Source: Mucilaginibacter saanensis (lineage in GTDB: Bacteria > Bacteroidota > Bacteroidia > Sphingobacteriales > Sphingobacteriaceae). Taken from it: a stretch of DNA of 64,000 nucleotides. Under the pieces are notes generated by a model that saw nothing but the letters and a program-made list of their open reading frames with translations, was not told the DNA's origin and did not search any database. Position 1 is the first letter of the stretch. Each line of letters starts with the position of its first letter. Position numbers and translations under genes: made by a program. The DNA lies in contig NZ_JACHBZ010000011.1 in the NCBI RefSeq assembly GCF_014200575.1, positions 1-64,000 of the forward strand, in the 5' to 3' direction. This document shows positions 33,983 to 42,209 of the stretch, in pieces.

Positions 33983-35353
33983 ATGTTAGATTCAATAAAA
34001 AAAATGTTTTCGGGCGAGGCAAATGAGCCGCTGAACACTACAGGGAAACCGGATATCAGCAGGGAGAAATCTGCCGAGCTATATGCAAAGGCCAAAACCT
34101 ATTTCCCGGGTGGTGTTAACTCCCCGGTAAGGGCGTTCAAATCTGTTTACGGCACGCCTTTGTTTATACAAAAGGGTGATGGCAGTCATATTTGGGATGC
34201 CGATGGCAACGAATTTGTTGACTTTTGCTGTTCATGGGGGCCACTTATTTTAGGGCACAACAATACCAAAGTAAGGGAAAAAGTTACCGAAGTAATGCAG
34301 AATGGCATGTCATTTGGTGCGCCCACCGCTTTGGAGAATGAACTTGCCGAACTGATACTGAAAAATAACAAGCTGATTGAAAAGCTGCGTTTTGTAAGCT
34401 CAGGTACGGAGGCCGTAATGTCGGCAATCAGGCTGGCCAGGGGATATACCAAACGCGATAAGATATTAAAGTTTGAGGGTTGCTATCATGGCCACGTGGA
34501 TGCCTTGCTGGTTAAAGCAGGCTCGGGCCTGGTAACCTTTGGCGAAACCTCATCAGCAGGCGTACCTAAGTCTTTTGCCGATGAAACCATTGTTGTATCT
34601 TTAAATGATAAAGAGGCTTTAACCAAGGCTTTTGAAGATTTTAAAGACCAGATAGCCGCTATTATTATTGAACCTATACCTGCTAATAACGGTTTGCTGT
34701 TGCAGGAAAAGGAATACCTGCAGTTTTTGCGCGAGATATGCACGCAAAACGGCACCCTACTTATATTTGATGAAGTAATATCAGGTTTCAGGATCGGTTT
34801 TGAAGGTGCATCGGGATACTACGGTATTAAACCGGATATTATTACCTACGGTAAAATCATTGGTGGCGGTATGCCGGTTGGCGCCTACGGATCGTCGGCA
34901 GCTATTATGGGCAATATATCACCCGAAGGTCCGGTTTACCAGGCAGGCACTTTATCAGGTAATCCGGTAGCTATGGCTGCTGGTATTGCGCAGTTGAGCG
35001 AGTTGCTAAGAATGGGTTTCTATCGCGATCTGAACAATAAGACAGAGGAGTTTCGTGATGCGGTGCAGCGTTTTGCAACGGCACGGAGCTACAAATTTAA
35101 AGTGTTTGGCATAGGCTCTATATTCTGGTTTGCTTTTACAGATAAAGAGTATATTCGTAAAGCTGAAGATATTGATGCTTCCAGTATGGAAAAATTCAAA
35201 AAGTTTCATCGCGAGCTCATAAACCGCGGTATTTACCTTGGGCCGTCAGGCTACGAGGTTGGCTTTATATCGTCGGCCCATACTAAGATAGACCTGGAGA
35301 AAGCTAAACGTGCTATCTTTGATAGCCTTGATCTGGTATTTAACGGAAAATAA
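33983..35353 (+). CDS. hemL: Glutamate-1-semialdehyde 2,1-aminomutase
   Basis: 456 aa, about 25 residues longer than usual because of a polar N-terminal extension (MLDSIKKMFSGEANEPL) before the conserved KTYFPGGVNSPVRAF. An internal ATG at codon 8 is possible but the first ATG is preferred. It isomerises glutamate-1-semialdehyde to 5-aminolevulinate with PLP. The PLP lysine is in ITYGKIIGGGMPVGAYG, the Asp in LIFDEVISGFR, and SSGTEAVMSAIRLAR binds phosphate. It works directly after HemA, which opens the cluster. Confidence 0.96.
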   Translation: MLDSIKKMFSGEANEPLNTTGKPDISREKSAELYAKAKTYFPGGVNSPVRAFKSVYGTPLFIQKGDGSHIWDADGNEFVDFCCSWGPLILGHNNTKVREKVTEVMQNGMSFGAPTALENELAELILKNNKLIEKLRFVSSGTEAVMSAIRLARGYTKRDKILKFEGCYHGHVDALLVKAGSGLVTFGETSSAGVPKSFADETIVVSLNDKEALTKAFEDFKDQIAAIIIEPIPANNGLLLQEKEYLQFLREICTQNGTLLIFDEVISGFRIGFEGASGYYGIKPDIITYGKIIGGGMPVGAYGSSAAIMGNISPEGPVYQAGTLSGNPVAMAAGIAQLSELLRMGFYRDLNNKTEEFRDAVQRFATARSYKFKVFGIGSIFWFAFTDKEYIRKAEDIDASSMEKFKKFHRELINRGIYLGPSGYEVGFISSAHTKIDLEKAKRAIFDSLDLVFNGK

Positions 35354-35462
35354 AACCCCACCCAAACCCACCCCAAAGGAGAGGGCTTAAAATAGGGCAT
35401 TGTTTCAGTATAAAAAATTAAAATAAAATCTCCCCTGAAGGGGGGAGATTTAGAGAAGGTCA
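35354..35462. repeat. Palindromic element between hemL and the histidine kinase gene
   Basis: It starts CCCCACCCAAACCCACC, then AAAGGAGAGGGCTT, and ends ATCTCCCCTGAAGG with GGGGAGATTTAGAG. The element at 45553-45655 is the same family in the opposite orientation: its reverse complement starts AACCCCATCC, has AAAGGAGAGGGCTTT, and ends GGGGGAGATTTAGAGG. Confidence 0.75.
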
Positions 35463-35467
35463 AAAAG

Positions 35468-36343
35468 ATGAAGAAGCCATTTATTATTTTCTACGCGTTA
35501 ATCATATATGCCGTTTCCGAACTGGTTTGGTGGGGCTATATGCTCATGAAACTGCAGCCTGAACGCATTGGTATGATCCTGGGCGAGGGCTCCATGTTCA
35601 TATTGATATTTGTAGTGGGTGCTTACAGCCTGCACGCATCCATCAACAAAGAGCGTAAATTGCAGGAGCAGAAAAAGAACTTTTTACTTTCGGTTACGCA
35701 TGAGCTTAAATCGCCGCTGGCTTCCATTAAAATATTGCTGCAAACCATCCAGAAACGTAACCTGACCAAAGAGCAGATCCTCGATTTTATTGATAAATCA
35801 TTAAATGATGTGGAGCGTTTGGATGATATGGTTGAGAATATGCTGCTGGCATCAAAAATTGATAACCGCTCATATACTTTCCCTAAGGCCAGCTTTAATC
35901 TTTCGGTTTTGGTTGACAGCATTGTTAACCGCCTGCAAATTACCAAATGCGATTGTAACCAGCAGATCATTGATGCCGAGATTGAACCTAAAATTGAGAT
36001 TACCGGTGATAAATTTGCCTTAACATCTGTAGTTACCAATCTTATTGAAAATGCCGTTAAATATTCCAGCCCTTGTTCTGCAGTTGGTGTAAAGCTGTTT
36101 TCAAAAGGGGACAGGATTTTTCTGGAAGTGGCCGACCATGGTATTGGCATAGCCGATAATGAGAAATCGCGTATTTTCGATAAGTTTTACCGTGTGGGCA
36201 GCGAGGATACCCGTAATACCAAGGGTACCGGATTAGGCCTTTATATTGTAAAAGAAGTGCTTGATAAACACCAGGCCAGCATTAGGGTTAGGGATAACCG
36301 CCCCGCAGGCAGTGTTTTTGAAGTTGTTTTTGGATTAACCTAA
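35468..36343 (+). CDS. Sensor histidine kinase
   Basis: 291 aa. Two N-terminal membrane helices (about 5-25 and 41-56) with almost no periplasmic loop, then HisKA with the phosphorylated H78 in SVTHELKSPLASIK, and a HATPase domain with NLIENAVKY (N box), DHGIGI (G1) and GTGLGLYIV (G2). Lacking a sizeable sensor domain, it probably senses the membrane or a partner protein. The response regulator follows after 11 bp. The position inside the heme gene cluster suggests control linked to heme or respiration, which is inference. Confidence 0.95.
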   Translation: MKKPFIIFYALIIYAVSELVWWGYMLMKLQPERIGMILGEGSMFILIFVVGAYSLHASINKERKLQEQKKNFLLSVTHELKSPLASIKILLQTIQKRNLTKEQILDFIDKSLNDVERLDDMVENMLLASKIDNRSYTFPKASFNLSVLVDSIVNRLQITKCDCNQQIIDAEIEPKIEITGDKFALTSVVTNLIENAVKYSSPCSAVGVKLFSKGDRIFLEVADHGIGIADNEKSRIFDKFYRVGSEDTRNTKGTGLGLYIVKEVLDKHQASIRVRDNRPAGSVFEVVFGLT

Positions 36344-36354
36344 ATTAAAGTAAT

Positions 36355-37062
36355 ATGCCAAACAAAAAAAGAATTTTATTAGCCGAAGACGAAGAACATT
36401 TGTTGGAAGCCATTAAATTAAACCTTGAGCTGGAAGGTTATAAAGTGTCTACAGCTAAAAATGGTAAAAAGGCTTTACAGTTATTTAAAGAAGAGCGTTT
36501 TAACCTGGTGATATTGGATGTAATGATGCCTGAGATTGATGGCTTTGTTGTTGCTGAAACCATCAGGCTTGAAAATACTGAAGTTCCTATTATGTTTTTA
36601 ACAGCTAAAAACACGAATGAGGACAAAATTGCGGGCCTGAAAAAAGGTGCCGACGATTATTTAACCAAGCCTTTTAACCTGGAAGAGCTAATTTTAAGGG
36701 TAAACAACCTGGTAAAACGTAGCTTAAAAGGCGAAGACCTGAAAGAGTTTAACAGCTATAAAATTGGTGACAAAACCATCCACTTTAACTCATTTGAGCT
36801 GGTAAATGCTGATGAAACCATAACTCCGCTTACCAAAAAAGAAACTATGCTGCTTAAACTGCTTATTGAGCGCAGGAACGATGCCGTTTCGCGCGAGCAG
36901 ATTTTGGAAACAGTTTGGAACTATGATGTATACCCATCAACCCGTACTATTGATAACTTTATCCTAACCTTCCGTAAGTATTTTGAACCAGATCCTAAAA
37001 ACCCGGTTTATTTTCACTCTATCCGTGGTGTAGGTTATAAATTTACCGATAATCAGCATTAA
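36355..37062 (+). CDS. OmpR family response regulator
   Basis: 235 aa. The receiver domain (1-120) has the acidic pair E11/D12, the phospho-acceptor D55 in LVILDVMMPE, T/A at LTAKN and the Lys in YLTKPFN. The C-terminal winged helix (about 135-232) ends with RGVGYKFTDNQH, typical of OmpR/PhoB. Partner of the upstream kinase. The stop codon overlaps the start of the next gene by one base (TAATG). Confidence 0.96.
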   Translation: MPNKKRILLAEDEEHLLEAIKLNLELEGYKVSTAKNGKKALQLFKEERFNLVILDVMMPEIDGFVVAETIRLENTEVPIMFLTAKNTNEDKIAGLKKGADDYLTKPFNLEELILRVNNLVKRSLKGEDLKEFNSYKIGDKTIHFNSFELVNADETITPLTKKETMLLKLLIERRNDAVSREQILETVWNYDVYPSTRTIDNFILTFRKYFEPDPKNPVYFHSIRGVGYKFTDNQH

Positions 37063-37583
37063 TGTTCAGTAATAAGGTACGTATATTCATTGCTGTTGTT
37101 TTCCTGCTATCGTTAGGCTTATTGCTGTATTTGCGCATTTATGAGCTGGCAGCAGTTGCCGTAATGATGATTATACTGCTCATTTGGGATTACTTTAAAC
37201 AGGGTACCCTCATTGTGGCAGCAAAGTATTTTCATGCCAAGGATTATGATAAAACGGAGGCATCATTAAAAGAGATTACCAAACCCGAGTGGCTCAGCAA
37301 AAAGCGACGCGGGTTTTATGAATATATATACGGTGGGGTTTGTATTCAGAAACAGCAGTTTGAAGCTGCCGAAAAACATTACGAACTGGCATCGCAATAT
37401 CCGCTTCATACGCTTAATGACCATGTTGCGGCACTGGTAACCGTTGCCAATATTAACATCAGGTTTGGCAATTATGAAAAGGCCAAAGCCTATTTACAAC
37501 TGGCAGAAAAACATACAGATAAAACTACTGCCAAAATGAAAGATGTGATCAAGCGTCTTCATCAGGAATTAAAAAAACACTAA
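37062..37583 (+). CDS. Membrane protein with TPR-like helices
   Basis: 173 aa. Two close hydrophobic helices (about 8-25 and 29-46) are followed by a cytoplasmic alpha-helical region with TPR-like spacing: AAKYFHAKDYDKTEASL, QQFEAAEKHYELA (key residues) and NYEKAKAYLQLAEKH. The start overlaps the response regulator stop by one base, so the three genes are translationally coupled. It may be an accessory subunit or target of the two-component system. I do not recognise a named family. Confidence 0.8.
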   Translation: MFSNKVRIFIAVVFLLSLGLLLYLRIYELAAVAVMMIILLIWDYFKQGTLIVAAKYFHAKDYDKTEASLKEITKPEWLSKKRRGFYEYIYGGVCIQKQQFEAAEKHYELASQYPLHTLNDHVAALVTVANINIRFGNYEKAKAYLQLAEKHTDKTTAKMKDVIKRLHQELKKH

Positions 37584-37590
37584 TACAGCG

Positions 37591-37690
37591 TATCAGGTAG
37601 TTAGTATCAGGTATAAAGATTTTCAAATCTAAAGTTATCAAACATCACTTTCAGAGGTCTTGATACTTGATACTAATTACTTGATACTAA
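37591..37690. repeat. TGATACTT-family palindromic element before hemE
   Basis: The left arm TATCAGGTAGTTAGTATCAG (to 37619) and right arm TTGATACTTGATACTAATTAC (37658-37686) are nearly complementary around a 38-bp centre. It ends 12 bp before the hemE ATG. Same family as 44662-44793, 49324-49465 and 55647-55734. Confidence 0.9.
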
Positions 37691-37698
37691 AAAACATT

Positions 37699-38724
37699 AT
37701 GAGAGATTCGTTATTAATAAAAGCAGCTTTTTCCGAAAAAACAGAACGCCCACCGGTATGGATGATGAGGCAGGCAGGTCGTTTTATGAAAGAATACTGG
37801 GAAATAAAAAACAAGTATTCGTTTCTGGAGATGTGCAAAACTCCGGAACTTGCTGCCGATGTTACCATGCTCCCGGTTAATTTATTAGGTATTGATGGGG
37901 CCATCCTGTTTTCGGACATACTGGTTACCGGCGAAGCCATGGGTGGCGATCTGAGCTTTCAAAACGGTATTGGCCCTAAGTTTGTCAACCCCGTGCGTAC
38001 CCAGGCCGATATTGATAACCTGCAAACCGATGTATTGCCTAAGCTGCAATACGTTGCCGATGCTATTAAAGTAATTCAGCAGCGTTTAAATGGCAGTATA
38101 CCACTTATTGGTTTTGCCGGTGCGCCGTTTACGGTAATGAGCTACCTGGTTGAGGGAGGATCGTCAAAAGATTTTAAGCTTACCAAGCTTATGCTGCATA
38201 ATGAGCCCGCAATGGCCCATCAATTGTTGTCAAAAATTGCAACCGTTACTGCCGATTACCTGAACCTGCAAATTGCAGCCGGTGTTAACGCCGTACAAAT
38301 ATTTGACAGCTGGGCACAGGCCCTGGCGTGGGATGATTATAAAGAATTTAGTCACCGTTATATTGCGGAGATTATCAGTAAGCTCCACCGTAAGGATATC
38401 CCGGTGATATCTTTCTGCAAAGGAAGTTCGGTATTTGCGCCTTTAATGGCCGAAGCCAAACCTGATGTGGTTTCTATTGACTGGAACGTTGATCTGCTTG
38501 ATATTAAAAAGCGTTTACCCGAAGGCATTGCCGTACAGGGTAACCTTGATCCGCATGTTTTATATGCTGATAAAAAGGTGATCAAGGATCGTATATACCG
38601 CCTTTTTGACCGCATGAAAGACGAGAAAGGATTCATTTTTAACCTCGGTCATGGCATTATGCCCGATATTCCGTTTGATAACGTGAAGTACGCAATTGAA
38701 GTGATTAAAGAATATAGGAACTAA
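37699..38724 (+). CDS. hemE: Uroporphyrinogen decarboxylase
   Basis: 341 aa from the ATG at 37699. A TTG at 37660 would extend the frame, but the added residues ([12 protein letters not shown]) come from the palindromic repeat. It removes four carboxyl groups from uroporphyrinogen III to give coproporphyrinogen III. The signature RPPVWMMRQAGRFMKEY at the N-terminus (RQAGR) and GFAGAPFTVMSYL with SSKDF are intact. It closes the uroporphyrinogen part of the heme cluster; hemF/hemN is not present in the window. Confidence 0.96.
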   Translation: MRDSLLIKAAFSEKTERPPVWMMRQAGRFMKEYWEIKNKYSFLEMCKTPELAADVTMLPVNLLGIDGAILFSDILVTGEAMGGDLSFQNGIGPKFVNPVRTQADIDNLQTDVLPKLQYVADAIKVIQQRLNGSIPLIGFAGAPFTVMSYLVEGGSSKDFKLTKLMLHNEPAMAHQLLSKIATVTADYLNLQIAAGVNAVQIFDSWAQALAWDDYKEFSHRYIAEIISKLHRKDIPVISFCKGSSVFAPLMAEAKPDVVSIDWNVDLLDIKKRLPEGIAVQGNLDPHVLYADKKVIKDRIYRLFDRMKDEKGFIFNLGHGIMPDIPFDNVKYAIEVIKEYRN

Positions 38725-38732
38725 ATAATCTA

Positions 38733-38820
38733 CATGTCATTGCGAGCGAAGCGTGGCAATCGCGAACTAGGCAAGTCGCTTTACCATGTTCGCGATTGTT
38801 TCGTTCCTCGCAATGACATG
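38733..38820. repeat. TCATTGCGAG-family palindromic element
   Basis: The left arm CATGTCATTGCGAGCGAAGC and on to CGCGAAC (38733-38767) pairs with GTTCGCGATTGTTTCG...GCAATGACATG (38788-38820). A relative is at 47793-47880. This type of word is widespread in Bacteroidota intergenic DNA. Confidence 0.88.
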
Positions 38821-38834
38821 CTATAATACAGCGC

Positions 38835-39365
38835 ATGTATCAATACGTTCTTGCTATACACATCATATTTGTAGTCTGCTGGATGGCGGGACTGTTTTAT
38901 AGCGTGCGCTTATTTATTTATCATACCGAAGCGCAGGAAAAGCCAGAACCAGACCGTAGCATACTATCAAACCAGTTTAGCATCATGGAGCGTAAACTGT
39001 GGAATATTATTGCTACCCCATCTATGATCCTGACGGTTACTGCCGGTGTTACCATGCTGTGCCTGCAACCCGGGTGGCTCCATTTTGGGTGGATGCATAT
39101 CAAATTAACCTTTGTTGTTGCTTTATTGGCGTATCATTTCATTTGTCAGCATAAAATAAAGCAAATGGGTAATGGCGTGTTTAAATGGACATCAACCCAG
39201 CTGCGCCTCTGGAACGAACTGGCTACTATTTTTTTATTCGCGATTGTTTTTCTGGTGGTGCTTAAAAATGCCCTCGGTTGGATATTTGGCGTGGCAGGCA
39301 TTATTCTTTTCTCGTGTATTTTGATGGCTGCGGTAAAAATCTACAAGTATTTCAGAACAAAGTAA
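38835..39365 (+). CDS. hemJ: HemJ-like protoporphyrinogen IX oxidase
   Basis: 176 aa with about four membrane helices. The UPF0093/HemJ pattern is visible: His near the N-terminus (AIHIIFVVCWMAGLFY), ERKLWNIIATPSM, and HIKLTFVVALLAYH with the conserved Lys/His. HemJ oxidises protoporphyrinogen IX to protoporphyrin IX in bacteria without HemG/HemY. The location right after hemE supports this. Alternatively a general CopD-like membrane protein. The start at 38835 follows a palindromic element by 15 bp. Confidence 0.85.
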   Translation: MYQYVLAIHIIFVVCWMAGLFYSVRLFIYHTEAQEKPEPDRSILSNQFSIMERKLWNIIATPSMILTVTAGVTMLCLQPGWLHFGWMHIKLTFVVALLAYHFICQHKIKQMGNGVFKWTSTQLRLWNELATIFLFAIVFLVVLKNALGWIFGVAGIILFSCILMAAVKIYKYFRTK

Positions 39366-39454
39366 TAAGCGTTAATATCAATTTAACCTGAGTTAATTAT
39401 ATTGGCGTGGTTGCTAACGCACGTTAAAGTGTGCTGTTTGTGCCCATAAATCAG

Positions 39455-39994
39455 ATGTTACCACGCCCCAATCATATCCACCGCCTTTTTCACATCAGCG
39501 AAAATCCGGGTATCGGTATATTTGAACCAAGAGTTTCGCCATCGCATTTTGATAACATAACCGGCGATGTGGTTTTTGCGATCAGCAATAGTTTATTACA
39601 TAACTACCTGCTCCCAAGGGATTGCCCGCGGGTAACTTATTATCCTGCCGAAAATACCACGGCAGATGATAAGCAAAGGTTTATGGGCAATACTACCGCA
39701 GGGCATATTATAGCAGTTGAAAGCGGCTGGTATCAGCGCATAAAGCAAACCACCTTATACTGTTATGAGCTTCCGGTTGATGATTTTGTGTTGATAGATG
39801 CATGTGCCGGATATTATGTATCCTGTAAACCGGTGTTGCCAATTGCAGAAACACCTGTGCATGATATGATGGCCGAGTTACTGAACCGTAATATAGAATT
39901 ACGCTTTATGCCATCGCTCGGCGAACTGGCAACGGCAATAGCAGCCTCCAGCCTTAATTTCTCTCTTATCCGGATGCGTAACGCTACTAAATAA
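39455..39994 (+). CDS. DUF6886 family protein
   Basis: 179 aa from the ATG at 39455; an upstream GTG at 39431 would add 8 residues that do not fit the family. The sequence shows LFHISENPGIGIFEPR, then DVVFAISNSLLHNYLLPRDCPRVTYY, which I recognise as the DUF6886 pattern found in diverse bacteria. It has no signal peptide or membrane segment. The function is unknown. Downstream of hemJ by 89 bp on the same strand, probably unrelated to heme. Confidence 0.8.
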   Translation: MLPRPNHIHRLFHISENPGIGIFEPRVSPSHFDNITGDVVFAISNSLLHNYLLPRDCPRVTYYPAENTTADDKQRFMGNTTAGHIIAVESGWYQRIKQTTLYCYELPVDDFVLIDACAGYYVSCKPVLPIAETPVHDMMAELLNRNIELRFMPSLGELATAIAASSLNFSLIRMRNATK

Positions 39995-40204
39995 ACCTGG
40001 GGTAAATATGGCCGGATTAGCATGTTTGGCGAGGTAGGATTGGGCGTGATGGTATATAGTATGCCAAGTATATAATGCGATAAAACAAAAAGATAAAAAA
40101 GTGGGTTATAGCACCGGTTAGTAACTTAACAGGTACAAATTTGCGTGAGTGAATAAGACAGCGTATCGTTAAAGTGAAAAGTAAAATATATATTACCTCG
40201 TGAT

Positions 40205-40990
40205 ATGAAGGGCTTAATTTTTACCATAATGATATGCGTTGCAGCAAGTACCGCGTTTGCTCAAACAACAACAGCCAATTCTGCAAGTATAGGAGCTGAT
40301 AGTGTCGCTAAAAACAATCCAACGGCTCCAACTATGCCCGATACTGCATACCACGCGCACAAGGCGCCGGGTTTCTCGTTCGACGTGACTTTTTCGCGTA
40401 TTGATCTGGGACTTACAACGTTGCTTGATCATGGCAGCTTCACATTGTCGCCCAATAATCAGTTTCTGAGCTACCGGCAGTGGAAAACCAGTAATGTTGG
40501 TTTTGATCTGGTGCAGTTTGGCTACCGCTTTAACAGCGCCTTTAAAATATATGTTTCGGGCGGGTTTGATTGGACGCTGATCCGTTTACGCCAGGATATC
40601 ACTATTCAGAAAAACGCCCCCGTTTTAACTTATACCGAAGATGATGTTCATTACAGCAAGAACCGGTTTTCGGCCAGTTACCTGCGTATCCCCTTATCGT
40701 TTTACTATCGGAGCCATGAAGATGCTAACGGGGGATACTTCAGGGTGGTGGCCGGGCCAGAGATTGGTGTGCTGCTTAACGGTCGCGTAAAACAAATAAG
40801 CCAGGAAAACGGCAAACAAAAATTTAACGACGATTACCATTTCACCAGACTGCGCCAGGGTGTGTTTATACGTGCGGGCTATGGCCTGATGGGTATTTAC
40901 GCCAAATATTATTTTACCGATATGTTTGAGAATAGTCCGGCGCAAAAAGGGTTAAAAGAGTTTGCTTTTGGATTGACGGTTGGATTTTAG
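40205..40990 (+). CDS. Outer-membrane beta-barrel protein (PorT-like)
   Basis: 261 aa with a signal peptide (about 1-20, ending AFAQ), a polar linker (about 21-58) and a barrel of roughly eight strands (for example GFDLVQFGYRFNSAFKIYVSG). It ends with FAFGLTVGF, the aromatic-terminated C-strand recognised by the BAM machinery. It belongs to the general PorT/outer membrane beta-barrel group of Bacteroidota. Function is unknown. A 210-bp gap upstream contains no visible gene. Confidence 0.75.
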   Translation: MKGLIFTIMICVAASTAFAQTTTANSASIGADSVAKNNPTAPTMPDTAYHAHKAPGFSFDVTFSRIDLGLTTLLDHGSFTLSPNNQFLSYRQWKTSNVGFDLVQFGYRFNSAFKIYVSGGFDWTLIRLRQDITIQKNAPVLTYTEDDVHYSKNRFSASYLRIPLSFYYRSHEDANGGYFRVVAGPEIGVLLNGRVKQISQENGKQKFNDDYHFTRLRQGVFIRAGYGLMGIYAKYYFTDMFENSPAQKGLKEFAFGLTVGF

Positions 40991-41093
40991 CAGGCATGCT
41001 GATTTTTCTCTGCATGGATGAATCCTGCCATTAAATGTAAAAAATCAGCAAAATCATTCCATCATAACCATCAACGGTTTATCTTTACCACCC

Positions 41094-42092
41094 ATGTCAG
41101 ATACTCCTTTTTTGCAGGCCATTGCAGTAAGTAAAATATATCCGGGTAAACAGCTTTCCGGGGTTAAACAAACAAACATTGTTATTGAGCCCGGTAAAAT
41201 TACGGCCATTATTGGCGAAAGCGGAAGCGGAAAAAGTACCCTGCTGCGCTTATTGTACGGTTTACTCTCGCCCGACGAAGGAACGGTGCTGTTTAAGGGT
41301 GAGCGTATATGGGGCCCGGAAGAAAAACTGATACCCGGGCATGATGCCATGAAAATGGTTACGCAGCACACCGACGATTTGAACCTGTTTGCCAAAGTGT
41401 GGGACAATGTAGCAGCTATGCTGCCCGCTACCGATCTGAACGCCAAACAGCAAAAAACAGAGGAGGTATTAAAGCAGCTGAACATGGCCCGCATGGCGGA
41501 TAAACGTGTGGCCGACCTGAGCGGCGGCGAAAAACAACGGGTGGCTATTGCCCGTGCCATTATTACCCGCCCGCAGGTATTATTATTGGATGAACCCTTT
41601 AACCAGGTTGATACTTCGTTTAGGGAGGGCCTGCAGCACGATATAAGGCAGATAGTGAAAGAGATTGGGCTTACTGTAATCATGGTATCGCATGATCCCG
41701 CAGAAGTGCTCTCTATGGCTGATAAGCTGGTGGTGTTAAAGCAGGGCGAAATAATAGAGGAGGGGCATCCAAAGGTCTTATATCAATACCCTCAAAATTT
41801 GTATACTGCGCAATTACTCAGCAACTGTAATGTGCTAACGGCTGCAGAAGCCACCCTGTGCGATCTTAAAGCCACGAAAACAAATGTGGTCATATACCCC
41901 GAATGGATCAAGCTTAAACTGATCACCAAAACTAAAGCCTGGACGGTGAACCAGGTGCTTTTTAAAGGTTTTTACGAAGACCTGATCCTGCAGCAAAATG
42001 AAACCCTGTTACGTGTAGTAAATGAAGAGTCAGGTAAATATACCGAGGGAGATAAAGTGGCGGTAAGGGTAGGGAAGTGGCTGGAATATTAA
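41094..42092 (+). CDS. ABC transporter ATP-binding protein
   Basis: 332 aa. Walker A GESGSGKST (41-49), Q-loop in MKMVTQHTDD, signature LSGGEKQR, Walker B VLLLDEPF and the switch His in VSHDPAEVL are all present. After the ATPase domain (about 230 aa) comes a 100-aa C-terminal domain of beta-strand character, similar in size to the TOBE/regulatory domain of polyamine- or sulfate-type importers. No permease or binding protein gene is adjacent, so the transporter partner is elsewhere. It is convergent with ilvA; a palindrome lies between. Confidence 0.87.
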   Translation: MSDTPFLQAIAVSKIYPGKQLSGVKQTNIVIEPGKITAIIGESGSGKSTLLRLLYGLLSPDEGTVLFKGERIWGPEEKLIPGHDAMKMVTQHTDDLNLFAKVWDNVAAMLPATDLNAKQQKTEEVLKQLNMARMADKRVADLSGGEKQRVAIARAIITRPQVLLLDEPFNQVDTSFREGLQHDIRQIVKEIGLTVIMVSHDPAEVLSMADKLVVLKQGEIIEEGHPKVLYQYPQNLYTAQLLSNCNVLTAAEATLCDLKATKTNVVIYPEWIKLKLITKTKAWTVNQVLFKGFYEDLILQQNETLLRVVNEESGKYTEGDKVAVRVGKWLEY

Positions 42093-42124
42093 GTTAAGTT
42101 AGTTGAGCACCCTAATAATAAAAA

Positions 42125-42187
42125 TGTCATCATGAGGTACGAAGGATCTATTAGGTGGGCTCAGATTCTTCGTACCTCAGAATGACA
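42125..42187. repeat. Palindromic element between convergent genes
   Basis: TGTCATCATGAGGTACGAAG...ATCT (42125-42149) pairs with AGATTCTTCGTACCTCAG...TGACA (42163-42187) around a short loop. It can act as a transcript end for both the ABC ATPase and ilvA. Confidence 0.85.
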
Positions 42188-42209
42188 AAAGTATTTGAAT
42201 GTTTAATTT

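Noticed and set aside
37660..37698. Extended hemE start at TTG 37660
   Set aside because: The extra residues are encoded by the palindromic element; the ATG at 37699 matches the family N-terminus.
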